A DNA stretch of 32,529 nt from assembly GCA_027076245.1 (NCBI GenBank), contig JALTKC010000545.1, positions 1 through 32,529 on the forward strand, given 5' to 3'. The stretch comes from Gammaproteobacteria bacterium (GTDB taxonomy: Bacteria; Pseudomonadota; Gammaproteobacteria; GRL18). Every line of letters begins with the position of its first letter. The first letter of the stretch is position 1. Shown here piece after piece: positions 7,739 to 15,473 of the stretch. Under the pieces are notes generated by a model. It was not told the DNA's origin, made no database searches, and saw only the letters and a list, made by a program, of their open reading frames with translations. A program made the translations under genes and the position numbers.

Positions 7739-8320
7739 ATGAAATTTTTTTCCAGGCTCTATGACAAGGTTATGCAGTGGTCAAAACATCCTCATGCAGA
7801 ACGCTATCTGGCAGGATTAAGCTTTGCAGAATCATCTTTTTTCCCTATCCCTCCGGATGTGATGCTGGCTCCAATGGCACTTGCCAGAACGGACAGAGCT
7901 ATACGTTATGCCCTGATAACCACTGTGGCATCGGTTGCGGGTGGTATGCTGGGTTATGCGATTGGTTTCTGGTTTTTTGATATAATACAACCACTTATTA
8001 GTGAAGGTGGGCGATGGGAACAGCACTATACAACCACTAAAGATTGGTTTGACAAGTGGGGTTTCTGGGCCATATTTATTGCCGGTTTTTCTCCAATACC
8101 CTATAAGGTTTTTACCATTACCGCGGGTATTATGGGGATGTTTTTTTTACCTTTTGTTATTGCCTCTGCTATAGGACGGGGGTCACGTTTCTTTCTGGTT
8201 GCCGGATTAATGAAATGGGGCGGACAGGAGATGGAGCAGAAGTTAAAGCATTACATTGACTTTTTGGGCTGGTTCGTTGTATTTATTGGGGTAATTGCTT
8301 ATATTATTTACAAATTATAG
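7739..8320 (+). CDS. yqaA: YqaA/DedA-family membrane protein
   Basis: A 193-residue inner-membrane protein of the VTT/DedA superfamily. It shows FAESSFFPIPPDVMLAPMALAR near the N-terminus, then a Gly-rich membrane segment (VASVAGGMLGYAIGFWFF), then FIAGFSPIPYKVFTITAGIMGM, with a final membrane helix (WFVVFIGVIAYIIY). I chose ATG 7739 because AGGA lies 11 bases before it; the in-frame TTG at 7730 is too close to that site. Proteins of this group are thought to move or flip lipids, but the substrate is unknown. A YqaA-type gene between pcm and nlpD is a recurring arrangement in gammaproteobacteria. Confidence 0.88.
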   Translation: MKFFSRLYDKVMQWSKHPHAERYLAGLSFAESSFFPIPPDVMLAPMALARTDRAIRYALITTVASVAGGMLGYAIGFWFFDIIQPLISEGGRWEQHYTTTKDWFDKWGFWAIFIAGFSPIPYKVFTITAGIMGMFFLPFVIASAIGRGSRFFLVAGLMKWGGQEMEQKLKHYIDFLGWFVVFIGVIAYIIYKL

Positions 8321-8419
8321 GTGTAATATAAACTGAAATGATGCAAAACCTGTCTTGCTCATGTGCTTACTGCTGCTTCAGTAGCTTTTTCTGTATAAGT
8401 TGCCGGATTATCATTGATA

Positions 8420-9403
8420 ATGAATAGTCCTATAAATCCCGGGGTTTTTTTAAAAAAACGGGAGGCAGAATACAGTCAATTCATATTGATACAGGAGTTC
8501 GGTGCGCAGCGACTGAATGGGTTTTCAGGTTTTTTACTCATCATTCTGACGGCTTTTTTTTTATCGTCCTGTACATCGACCTATGCGCCGGTGGAACAGC
8601 GGGGTTCGAAGTATAGCAGTAAAAGTCACTACAGCGGCCCTTTACCGTATTATCATACGGTAAAAAAAGGAGATACTTTATATTCAATAGCCTGGAAATA
8701 CGGGCTGGATTATAAACAGATTGCCTATAGCAATCATATTAAACCTCCCTATAGAATATATACAGGACAGAAGTTACGTTTAAGAAGGTCAAACACAGGC
8801 AGTTCAAAAAAATATGCCTCTAAAAGCAGTACAAAATACAGTTCCAGAACTAAAGTTTCGGGCAGTTCGGGACGCAATAAGAGTAGCAGTAAATATAAAC
8901 AAAAGTCTTCCAGCAAAAAAACAATAACGAGTACTAAAACTCGAAGCAGTAAAAAAAGTACAGGCAGCCGTGCAAAACATGGCAGTACGACAAAAGCGGT
9001 AAGTAAAAATAAAACCGCAGCGTTTAAGGGAAATAAACGATTAAAGTGGATATGGCCAGTAAAAGGAAAAATCATTCAGCGCTATTCACCAGGAAGTGGC
9101 AAAAAGGGCATTGATATTAGTGCTCCCAGGGGAACCCTGATCAAGTCTGCAGAAGCTGGAAAAGTGGTTTACAGCGGACAGGGTTTAGTCGGATATGGCC
9201 GGCTTATTATTATCAAGCATAATGATACCTATTTGAGTGCATATGCCCATAACCAGCAATTACTGGTTAATGAGGGTCAGTTAGTTAAAAAAGGGCAGAA
9301 TATTGCCCGCCTGGGTCGCTCAGGAACCAATCGGTATAAGCTGCATTTTGAAATACGCAAAAATGGCAAGCCAGTCAATCCGATCAGTTACCTGCCGCGC
9401 TAG
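8420..9403 (+). CDS. nlpD: Lipoprotein NlpD, LytM-domain amidase activator
   Basis: NlpD is an outer-membrane lipoprotein that activates the cell-separation amidase AmiC. The 327-residue product has a hydrophobic segment and lipobox LSSC (Cys about 51), a LysM peptidoglycan-binding domain (YHTVKKGDTLYSIAWKYG, about 76-120), a long Ser/Lys/Thr-rich linker, and a C-terminal LytM domain (about 207-327). The LytM domain is catalytically degenerate: the first His/Asp metal site reads GIDIS, and the final motif reads KLHFEIR instead of HLHFEIR, as expected for an activator. The start is uncertain: ATG 8420 gives about 35 residues before the signal helix, longer than usual, and no good ribosome site fixes it. 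It is followed by rpoS. Confidence 0.92.
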   Translation: MNSPINPGVFLKKREAEYSQFILIQEFGAQRLNGFSGFLLIILTAFFLSSCTSTYAPVEQRGSKYSSKSHYSGPLPYYHTVKKGDTLYSIAWKYGLDYKQIAYSNHIKPPYRIYTGQKLRLRRSNTGSSKKYASKSSTKYSSRTKVSGSSGRNKSSSKYKQKSSSKKTITSTKTRSSKKSTGSRAKHGSTTKAVSKNKTAAFKGNKRLKWIWPVKGKIIQRYSPGSGKKGIDISAPRGTLIKSAEAGKVVYSGQGLVGYGRLIIIKHNDTYLSAYAHNQQLLVNEGQLVKKGQNIARLGRSGTNRYKLHFEIRKNGKPVNPISYLPR

Positions 9404-9431
9404 TTTTTAATAACTGTCAACTTCCACCAGT

Positions 9432-9459
9432 TTTGGCAAAAAACCGGTTTTTTGCCAAA
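9432..9459. promoter_or_regulatory. 28-base perfect palindrome in the nlpD–rpoS gap
   Basis: Fourteen-base arms meet at a central CCGG with no loop, GGCAAAAAACC followed by its exact complement. It sits 29 bases after the nlpD stop and 68 bases before the rpoS start. As RNA it would fold to a stable stem with a forced tetraloop, but no T-tract follows, so it is a poor classic terminator. It could be an rpoS leader structure, a processing site or a protein operator. Confidence 0.7.
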
Positions 9460-9527
9460 CTGAATCTGATGTCAGAATGTTGTGTGTCGTTCTGGTATCT
9501 GCCAAACCATTAATAAGGGGTGATTTA

Positions 9528-10619
9528 ATGGAATCTATGGAATCTAAAGATCATGGTCTGGATACAATAAGTACATTGTCTTCAGATACACTGATTGAAG
9601 TGTTTGATACTGAGGATAATGACCTGGCTGTGCAGGCAACTAATATGACGGTTGAACCCGATGCTTTTAATCTTACGGACACGCTTTCCAGTCCTGCATC
9701 AAAAGCGGCGGTAAAGCCTAAAACAAAAAAGAGAACAGTGATTGCTGACAAAGAAACTTCCGGGCGCTCCCTGTCCAGAGGTGATATGGATGCAACCCGT
9801 CTATATCTTAATGAAATCGGCTTTGCCTCACTGCTCACTGCAGAAGAAGAAGTCAAGTACGCCAGAATGGCTCAACAGGGTATAGAAGAAGGCCGTAAGC
9901 GTATGATTGAATGTAATCTGCGCCTGGTGGTTAAAATTGCCCGACGCTACCTCAATCGAGGTCTGCCCTTGCTGGATCTGATTGAAGAAGGCAACCTGGG
10001 CTTAATCCGTGCAGTGGAAAAATTTGATCCTGAACGGGGTTTCCGTTTTTCTACTTATGCGACCTGGTGGATCCGTCAGACCATAGAACGTGGACTGATG
10101 AACCAGACCCGAACCATACGCCTGCCTATCCATGTGGTTAAGGAAATCAATATTTACTTACGGGCTGCCCGTGAACTGACTCAGAAACTGGATCATGAAC
10201 CCACTCCGGAAGAAATTGCGGATGCTCTGGACAAGCCGGTTGAAGATGTTCAGAGAATGTTTAATCTGAATGAACGTATCTCCTCTATTGATGTACCCAT
10301 GGGAACAGATGCTGATCGCCCCTTACTGGATGCCATTCCTGATAATATAAATCCTGAGCCCTTTGCTTTTCTGCGCGATGAAAATATGCGCGACAATCTG
10401 GATAAATGGATGCTCCAGCTTAATGATAAACAGAGGGAAGTGGTAGAACGTCGCTTTGGGCTGCATGGTTATGACACGGCAACCCTGGAAGAAGTGGGTA
10501 ATGAAATCGGGGTAACCCGTGAACGAGTCCGTCAGATCCAGCTGGAAGCCCTGAAACGACTGCGGGAAATTCTGGAAAAAGACGGTTATACCAGCGAAAA
10601 CCTTCTGCACCATGATTAA
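9528..10619 (+). CDS. rpoS: RNA polymerase sigma factor RpoS
   Basis: RpoS is the stationary-phase and general stress sigma factor. From ATG 9528, placed 7 bases after AAGGGG, the product is 363 residues; an upstream ATG at 9477 lacks a ribosome site. Sigma-70 regions follow in order: 1.2 (TRLYLNEIGFASLLTAEEEV), 2 (RLVVKIARRYLNRGL...DLIEEGNLGLIRAVEKFDPERGF...WWIRQTIERG), 3 (HVVKEINIYLRAARELTQKLDHEPTPEEIA) and 4 (REVVERRFGLHG...VTRERVRQIQLEALKRLREIL). The identity to E. coli RpoS is close through region 2. The roughly 80-residue acidic N-terminus before region 1.2 is longer than in E. coli (about 330 residues in all). nlpD lies directly upstream, as usual. Confidence 0.96.
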   Translation: MESMESKDHGLDTISTLSSDTLIEVFDTEDNDLAVQATNMTVEPDAFNLTDTLSSPASKAAVKPKTKKRTVIADKETSGRSLSRGDMDATRLYLNEIGFASLLTAEEEVKYARMAQQGIEEGRKRMIECNLRLVVKIARRYLNRGLPLLDLIEEGNLGLIRAVEKFDPERGFRFSTYATWWIRQTIERGLMNQTRTIRLPIHVVKEINIYLRAARELTQKLDHEPTPEEIADALDKPVEDVQRMFNLNERISSIDVPMGTDADRPLLDAIPDNINPEPFAFLRDENMRDNLDKWMLQLNDKQREVVERRFGLHGYDTATLEEVGNEIGVTRERVRQIQLEALKRLREILEKDGYTSENLLHHD

Positions 10620-10653
10620 GCTGAATTAACTCTTCAGTCTTTGTCTCTGGGAG

Positions 10654-10672
10654 TGCGGGCATCTTGCCCGCA
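10654..10672. repeat. GC-rich short hairpin after rpoS (REP-like)
   Basis: TGCGGGCA-TCT-TGCCCGCA is an 8-bp perfect stem with a 3-base loop, directly before the terminator. It is more GC-rich than its surroundings and resembles the short palindromes that are dispersed in many bacterial genomes. Only one copy was noticed in this window. Confidence 0.55.
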
Positions 10673-10674
10673 TT

Positions 10675-10708
10675 AAAAAAGCACATCAATAATGATGTGC
10701 TTTTTTTT
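10675..10708. terminator. Bidirectional rho-independent terminator after rpoS
   Basis: Stem GCACATCA / TGATGTGC (loop ATAA) is flanked by six A on the left and eight T on the right, so the whole element is an inverted repeat of A-tract plus stem. It ends the rpoS transcript and could also stop transcription coming from the right. Confidence 0.93.
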
Positions 10709-10768
10709 GGCTCAATGTTTGCATTATTCAAACTAGAATAATTAATCCGAACTGAAACGAGCTAAATT

Positions 10769-11308
10769 ATGGAACTGCAGTCTCTTCTAACCTATATTTC
10801 TCAAATTTCCCGTTCGCTTACTGAAAAACCGGCGCAAAAAGATGAGCCGTTCTGGGGAAATGACGGCTTTGATTTTGCCGATATTCTGGATATTATCAAC
10901 CCCCTGCAGCATTTACCGATTATTTCCAAATTCTACCGTCAACAGACAGATGATGAAGCCAGTGAAGGTTCCAGGCTGCTGGGCGGGGTGGTTTTCGGAG
11001 GTTTACTCGGGGGACTGGGTGGTGCCCTCAGTGCGCTGACCAATTCGGTTGTCAGACATGAAACGCGGCAGGATCTGGGGGATTATTTAATTGCTGAAAT
11101 AACCCGCAGTAATGTTAATAGCAATCATATTAATAAAAGTGAAGCACTGACAAACAGACAGGACGGTTTGCAGTCAGAGGAAAATCCTTTTTTTGCTCAA
11201 CTGCTGGAACTGGAGCAGGGGAGCCAGCAATACCTGGAATATGCTCCGGAAACTGAGCTGGCAAGAGAGCAAAAAAAACAGAGAATAACACAATGGGGTA
11301 AAGTTTAA
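10769..11308 (+). CDS. Hypothetical protein with INPLQHLP motif and glycine-rich segment
   Basis: A 179-residue protein of unknown function. Residues about 33-58 read FDFADILDIINPLQHLPIISKFYR, a pattern I associate with a proteobacterial family of hypothetical proteins ('...INPLhHiPvvstlYr...GDe...'). It is followed by a glycine-zipper-like stretch (GGVVFGGLLGGLGGALSAL, about 72-90) that could insert into or associate with a membrane. The C-terminal half is polar, with many Gln, Glu and Asn. There is no signal peptide or cysteine. The codon use looks like its neighbours. It starts 60 bases after the rpoS terminator, with only a weak ribosome site. The PilZ gene follows after 34 bases with a small hairpin between. 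Confidence 0.75.
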   Translation: MELQSLLTYISQISRSLTEKPAQKDEPFWGNDGFDFADILDIINPLQHLPIISKFYRQQTDDEASEGSRLLGGVVFGGLLGGLGGALSALTNSVVRHETRQDLGDYLIAEITRSNVNSNHINKSEALTNRQDGLQSEENPFFAQLLELEQGSQQYLEYAPETELAREQKKQRITQWGKV

Positions 11309-11325
11309 CGGCAACTTTTTGCCGT
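11308..11325. other. Small hairpin between hypothetical gene and PilZ gene
   Basis: ACGGCAA-CTTT-TTGCCGT forms a 7-bp stem with a 4-base loop just after the stop codon. No T-tract follows, so it is more likely an RNA-stability or attenuation element than a full terminator. Confidence 0.4.
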
Positions 11326-11342
11326 ATAGCGGGTAATTAAAA

Positions 11343-12086
11343 ATGGCTTTATTTGATTTTTTAAATTTAAAACTATTTCATAAAGAACGCGCTGCTGAGA
11401 GCCTGGAAAAACTGCTCAGAGAAGAGCTGATCTACCAGCTTACTGATAATAACAGCCTGACCATTTATTCTACTGACGGCAAACCCGTGTTAACCCGTGC
11501 GGTGACACTGGATAAAAAACACGGCAGTCTGATAGTGGCTGAGCAGTCATCGGATGGTCTTTTAATTTTGGAGCGCAATGACCCGGTTTTTGTGGAAACT
11601 CAGGCTAATAAAGACCATGAAGTGTATTCTTTTCACTCCAGAGTCCGTAATATTATCCTCGATGAAGGGGATATTCTGTATGAAATTCAGATCCCTGCCC
11701 GTATTGAAAAAGGCCAGCGCCGTAAAGGTTTCCGGGTCAGTATTGATTCTCCCTCCATGGTCACTATCAGTGATTCTGTGTATCAGGGGCAGGTAAGCAA
11801 TCTGTCCACCAACGGCATCTTATTTACCGTAGAAGGTTACTGGCCGCAACCAATAGATGAAAATCCGCTGGTGCCCTGTCATATTGATATGGGTTTCCTG
11901 CAGCTCGACTGTCATGTGGATGTTCGATATATTCATTTTGAACCCTATCCTGCACGATGTACCTATATCGGAGGTGAGATAAAACACCTTAACCCCAGGC
12001 AGCAGCATCAACTGGACAATTACCTGCATGCCCAGCAGCGCATCTCGCAGCGCCAGAAAGCGGAGCTCAAGTACTCTATGATTTAA
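11343..12086 (+). CDS. PilZ-domain c-di-GMP receptor, YcgR-like
   Basis: A 247-residue cytosolic protein. The N-terminal half (about 20-120) resembles a YcgR-type split-barrel domain (SLIVAEQSSDGLLILERNDPVFVETQ, then VYSFHSRVRNII). The C-terminal half is a PilZ domain with the c-di-GMP site RxxxR at R127-R131 (GQRRKGFRV) and NxSxxG at 153-158 (NLSTNG, with Asn where Asp is commonest). The architecture is that of flagellar brake proteins such as YcgR, but no flagellar genes are nearby, so the target is unknown. It is a plausible listener for the diguanylate cyclase at 3213-4127. The family is well supported; the physiological role is inference. Confidence 0.88.
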   Translation: MALFDFLNLKLFHKERAAESLEKLLREELIYQLTDNNSLTIYSTDGKPVLTRAVTLDKKHGSLIVAEQSSDGLLILERNDPVFVETQANKDHEVYSFHSRVRNIILDEGDILYEIQIPARIEKGQRRKGFRVSIDSPSMVTISDSVYQGQVSNLSTNGILFTVEGYWPQPIDENPLVPCHIDMGFLQLDCHVDVRYIHFEPYPARCTYIGGEIKHLNPRQQHQLDNYLHAQQRISQRQKAELKYSMI

Positions 12087-12141
12087 ACCGTGATTGTAAT
12101 ATACTTAAGTGCTTTATTGCGGGATTTTATAGAGTGTAGAA

Positions 12142-12429
12142 ATGAAGAAAAGTATCTGGTATTACCTTTCTCTGGTACCTCCTTTTGCGGCGGTTATAGG
12201 TTTAACTCTGGCCTGGCTGTCCTATACCCAGCAATGGGGCGGCGGGGTAAAAATTGCGACGGTTATAGCCGTTTTTTTCTGTGAAATTGTCATGGTTATT
12301 TCCGCTTTTGGTGCTTTAACCTATATGAAACAGGAAAAAACACCCACTACACGAAAAATACTGTTTATGAATCTCAGTATCGCAGTAACCGGTGCTGTAC
12401 TCGGTATCTATCTGTTTCTGTCTCAATAA
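12142..12429 (+). CDS. Small three-helix membrane protein
   Basis: A 95-residue protein with three predicted membrane segments: YYLSLVPPFAAVIGLTLAWL, VKIATVIAVFFCEIVMVISAFGAL and LFMNLSIAVTGAVLGIYLFL. A polar loop (KQEKTPTTRK) lies between helices 2 and 3. I do not recognise the family. ATG 12142 follows a GAGTG sequence nine bases upstream. It lies between the PilZ gene and pyrD, 55 and 67 bases away, and could be in one transcript with either. Confidence 0.7.
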   Translation: MKKSIWYYLSLVPPFAAVIGLTLAWLSYTQQWGGGVKIATVIAVFFCEIVMVISAFGALTYMKQEKTPTTRKILFMNLSIAVTGAVLGIYLFLSQ

Positions 12430-12496
12430 TCCGCTTGTTGAGTAATATTATTTTTAAAATTAACCCTCAGAAAAGCCCTCTTAAAAAGTATTCTTC

Positions 12497-13522
12497 ATGT
12501 CCTTAAGTTATACTCTGATTCGTCGCCTTTTTTTCAGTATCGACGCTGAAAAAGCACATTTGCTCGGTTTGAAAATGATTAAACTGGTGCATACTATGGG
12601 TTTATCGTCGTTGATTTTTGGTAAACCGGTGTATGCTCCGGTCAAAGTTATGGGGCTGACATTTCCTAATCGTGTAGGGCTGGCTGCAGGTCTGGACAAA
12701 AATGCTGATTATATTAACGGCTTATCTTCAGTCGGTTTTGGCTTTATTGAAGTGGGCACCATAACCCCCAGGCCACAGCCGGGTAATCCTCGCCCCCGTT
12801 TATTTAGAATTCCAGAAGCCAGGGCCATTATTAACCGCATGGGGTTTAATAATAAAGGTGTAGAACATTTAATTGAGCAGGTAAAACAGGCAGACAGAAG
12901 CAATATTATCCTGGGCATAAATATCGGAAAAAATTTTGATACACCTGTGGAATCGGCTGTGGATGATTATAAGCACTGTCTGCAGGCAGTTTATCAATAT
13001 GCCGACTACATTACGATTAATATATCTTCCCCTAATACCCCGGGATTAAGAACACTGCAGTTCGGTGATGAATTAAAACATTTACTGGAAACACTTAAAA
13101 CCGAGCAGATTGCTCTGGCAGAGCAAACGGATCGCTATGTACCCCTGGCAGTAAAAATAGCCCCGGATATGGAGGATAATGATATTAAACTGATTGCAGA
13201 TTTATTACTGGAAAAAGGGATTGATGCGGTTATAGCGACCAATACTACTGTTTCCAGGGGTGCAGTAAAAGGTCTGCCCAATGCTGAAGAGCAGGGTGGT
13301 TTAAGCGGAGTACCGGTTTATCAACAGTCCACTCATGTAGTAAAAGTCCTGGCTGAACAATTACAGGGTAAAATTCCTATCATTGCTGCAGGCGGTATTT
13401 TTTCTGCACAGGATGCCCAGGAGAAAATCGCGGCGGGTGCTCAACTGGTGCAGATTTATACGGGCTTTATATACCGGGGACATGAATTAATTAAAGAATG
13501 TGCTGAGGCACTTTCCAGCTGA
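12497..13522 (+). CDS. pyrD: Dihydroorotate dehydrogenase (quinone), class 2
   Basis: PyrD oxidises dihydroorotate to orotate in pyrimidine synthesis and passes electrons to quinone at the inner membrane. The 341-residue length matches E. coli PyrD. The N-terminal amphipathic region (YTLIRRLFFSIDAEKAH) is the class 2 membrane and quinone tunnel domain. FMN and substrate motifs are complete: GLAAGLDKNAD, NRMGFNNKG, and INISSPNTPGLR, with the class 2 catalytic Ser at about residue 178; later ATNTTVSR and IAAGGIFSAQDA. No strong ribosome site is visible before ATG 12497. A short direct repeat begins at the stop codon. Confidence 0.96.
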   Translation: MSLSYTLIRRLFFSIDAEKAHLLGLKMIKLVHTMGLSSLIFGKPVYAPVKVMGLTFPNRVGLAAGLDKNADYINGLSSVGFGFIEVGTITPRPQPGNPRPRLFRIPEARAIINRMGFNNKGVEHLIEQVKQADRSNIILGINIGKNFDTPVESAVDDYKHCLQAVYQYADYITINISSPNTPGLRTLQFGDELKHLLETLKTEQIALAEQTDRYVPLAVKIAPDMEDNDIKLIADLLLEKGIDAVIATNTTVSRGAVKGLPNAEEQGGLSGVPVYQQSTHVVKVLAEQLQGKIPIIAAGGIFSAQDAQEKIAAGAQLVQIYTGFIYRGHELIKECAEALSS

Positions 13523-13546
13523 AGGCTTTTTATAAAGCTGAAGGCT
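13517..13546 (+). repeat. Short direct repeat at the pyrD stop
   Basis: AGCTGAAGGCT occurs at 13517-13527, spanning the pyrD stop, and again at 13536-13546. The two copies are 19 bases apart start to start. It may be a small duplication; no function is evident. Confidence 0.6.
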
Positions 13547-13598
13547 CATTACTCAAAGTTTGTTTAAAAAACTGAAAAAAATTATAAAAGAGGAAATA

Positions 13599-14087
13599 AT
13601 GAAAAGATCAATTAATACTGTATTGACGCTGACAATATTAACGGTACTGCTAATTCTTTCTGCCTGCGCATCGGTTGATTATTCTCAGGAAAAGGTATTT
13701 CCTGAGGCAAAGCCCGATCAGGCGCTGATTTATTTTTACCGCACTCCCGGCTTTATTGGTTCTACCTATCGCTTTAATGTTTCAGAAGGAAAAGAGGTCG
13801 TGGGTGCTATGGCTCAGGATAGTTATTTTTATGTTTTTGCTGCGCCTGGTAAGCATACTTATATAGTGGATGACCGTAATGAGGAACAGGGTTCTTCAAT
13901 CACTCTGGATGTTCAGGCCGGCAAAACCTATTATGTGCGGGTGGATGTTGAATACGAAGTGCTGGGGGGTAAGCCGATATTTACTGAAGTCTCTAAAGAA
14001 GAAGCCATGAAACTGCTGCCTGGCAGAAAATATGTGGTACCGGCCAAAGTGAGTCCTTCGACCTATAATGTTCATGCGGAACAATAA
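13599..14087 (+). CDS. DUF2846-like lipoprotein
   Basis: A 162-residue lipoprotein. ATG 13599 follows AGAGGA four bases upstream; an in-frame TTG at 13560 would place charged residues before the signal and is rejected. The signal helix LTLTILTVLLIL ends in lipobox LSAC (Cys 23). The mature part carries the DUF2846 pattern: an ALIYFYRTPGFIGSTYRFNV opening, YFYVFAAPGKHTYIV, then LDVQAGKTYYVRVDVEY and FTEVSKEEAMKLL. This is probably a small beta-sandwich in the periplasm. Its function is not known. apeB begins 8 bases after the stop. Confidence 0.82.
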   Translation: MKRSINTVLTLTILTVLLILSACASVDYSQEKVFPEAKPDQALIYFYRTPGFIGSTYRFNVSEGKEVVGAMAQDSYFYVFAAPGKHTYIVDDRNEEQGSSITLDVQAGKTYYVRVDVEYEVLGGKPIFTEVSKEEAMKLLPGRKYVVPAKVSPSTYNVHAEQ

Positions 14088-14095
14088 GCACGGAT

Positions 14096-15472
14096 ATGCA
14101 TAAAAAAGCCATGCAAAAAGAACTGCAAAAAAACGCACAGATTGACCCACTGGAACTGACTAATTTTAATCAGGGGTTATTTAATTTTCTTGATGCTTCA
14201 CCAACTCCGTTTCATGCTGTACAGCAGCAGATCCAGATGCTTGAAAGCTATGGCTTTAAGGCATTAAGCGAATCTGAACAATGGCAACTTGAACCGGGTG
14301 AACGTTATTATGTCACCCGCAATGGCTCGTCTATTATTGCCTTTGTTTATGGTAAAAAAGACATTACAGAAACCGGTATTCGTATGCTGGGGGCACATAC
14401 TGACAGTCCCTGTCTGAAAGTTAAGCCAAATGCTGAAATTTCCAGTCAGTCCTGTTTAAAACTGGGGGTCGAAGTTTATGGCGGTGCATTGCTAAACCCC
14501 TGGTTTGATCGTGACCTGTCCCTGGCCGGGAAGGTGGTTTATCAGGATTCACATCGGCAGGTTAAATCTGTACTGGTTGATTTTAAAAAAGCCATTGCCA
14601 GTATTCCCAGTCTGGCCATACATCTGGATCGGGATGCCAATAAAAACCGCTCCATCAATGCCCAGACAGATATACCGCCAATAGTTCTGGTACAGGATTC
14701 AGAGCAGAAGAAAAACACCGGTTTAAATGACTTTCTTCTGACTCAACTAAATAAACAGGATGCACAGCTGGATATTATCAAAATCCTGGATTATGAACTG
14801 AGTTTTTATGATACCCAGCACACGGCCTATGTCGGGTTGGAGGATGATTTTATTGCCGGCAGTCGATTGGATAATCTACTGAGCTGTTATGTAGGCACCC
14901 GCTCATTAATGAGTGCTGATAATGCGGTTACCAGCCTGTTAATCTGCAGTGATCATGAAGAAGTGGGCAGCACCTCCAGTGCCGGTGCCCAGGGTCCGTT
15001 TTTAAAGTCTGTACTGGCACGTTTGGTCGATACTAATGAACAGTTAAGTTGTCTGATTGACCGTTCCATGCTCATTTCTGCGGATAATGCCCATGGTATA
15101 CATCCTAATTTTTCTGATAAACATGATGCAAATCACGGCCCTCTGATAAATCATGGCCCGGTCATTAAAATCAATGCAAACCAGCGTTATGCCTCCAATA
15201 GCGAGACCAGTGCTTTGTTTAAAGTCATGGCGGCCGCGGCGGAAGTTCCTTTACAGAATTTTGTGGTACGCACTGATATGGGCTGCGGCAGTACCATCGG
15301 CCCAATTACGGCCGCAGAAATTGGTGTAAAGACACTGGATATAGGTGTCCCGACCTTTGCCATGCATTCCATTCGAGAACTGGCTGGCAGTAAGGACAGC
15401 TGGTACCTGTATAAAACCCTGCAAAACTTCTTTAACGCCAACTACCCAATTACAATAACCACTAAAACCTAA
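14096..15472 (+). CDS. apeB: M18-family aminopeptidase
   Basis: A 458-residue cytosolic zinc aminopeptidase of the aspartyl-aminopeptidase family, which removes N-terminal acidic or neutral residues from peptides. Family motifs run in order: FLDASPTPFHAV (about 33-44), LGAHTDSPCLK with a metal-binding His near 101, FIAGSRLDNLLS with Asp near 259, SDHEEVGSTSSAGAQG (about 285-300, catalytic Glu and a metal ligand), ISADNAHGIHPNF, and the C-terminal TLDIGVPTFAMHSIRELAG with the last His ligand. It is slightly longer than Pseudomonas ApeB because of a short Lys/Gln-rich N-terminus; ATG 14111 is an alternative start. The stop is one base from the yejK start. Confidence 0.94.
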   Translation: MHKKAMQKELQKNAQIDPLELTNFNQGLFNFLDASPTPFHAVQQQIQMLESYGFKALSESEQWQLEPGERYYVTRNGSSIIAFVYGKKDITETGIRMLGAHTDSPCLKVKPNAEISSQSCLKLGVEVYGGALLNPWFDRDLSLAGKVVYQDSHRQVKSVLVDFKKAIASIPSLAIHLDRDANKNRSINAQTDIPPIVLVQDSEQKKNTGLNDFLLTQLNKQDAQLDIIKILDYELSFYDTQHTAYVGLEDDFIAGSRLDNLLSCYVGTRSLMSADNAVTSLLICSDHEEVGSTSSAGAQGPFLKSVLARLVDTNEQLSCLIDRSMLISADNAHGIHPNFSDKHDANHGPLINHGPVIKINANQRYASNSETSALFKVMAAAAEVPLQNFVVRTDMGCGSTIGPITAAEIGVKTLDIGVPTFAMHSIRELAGSKDSWYLYKTLQNFFNANYPITITTKT

Positions 15473-15473
15473 C

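Noticed and set aside
8365..8395. Possible terminator TACTG-CTGCTT-CAGTA followed by a T-run, upstream of nlpD
   Set aside because: The stem is only five base pairs and weak, so I could not support it as a terminator.
9477..9527. Upstream ATG for rpoS adding 17 residues
   Set aside because: No ribosome site precedes it, while AAGGGG lies seven bases before ATG 9528.
12090..12284. 64-codon frame before and over the small membrane protein
   Set aside because: It is out of frame with the three-helix protein, has no ribosome site, and its composition is shadow-like.
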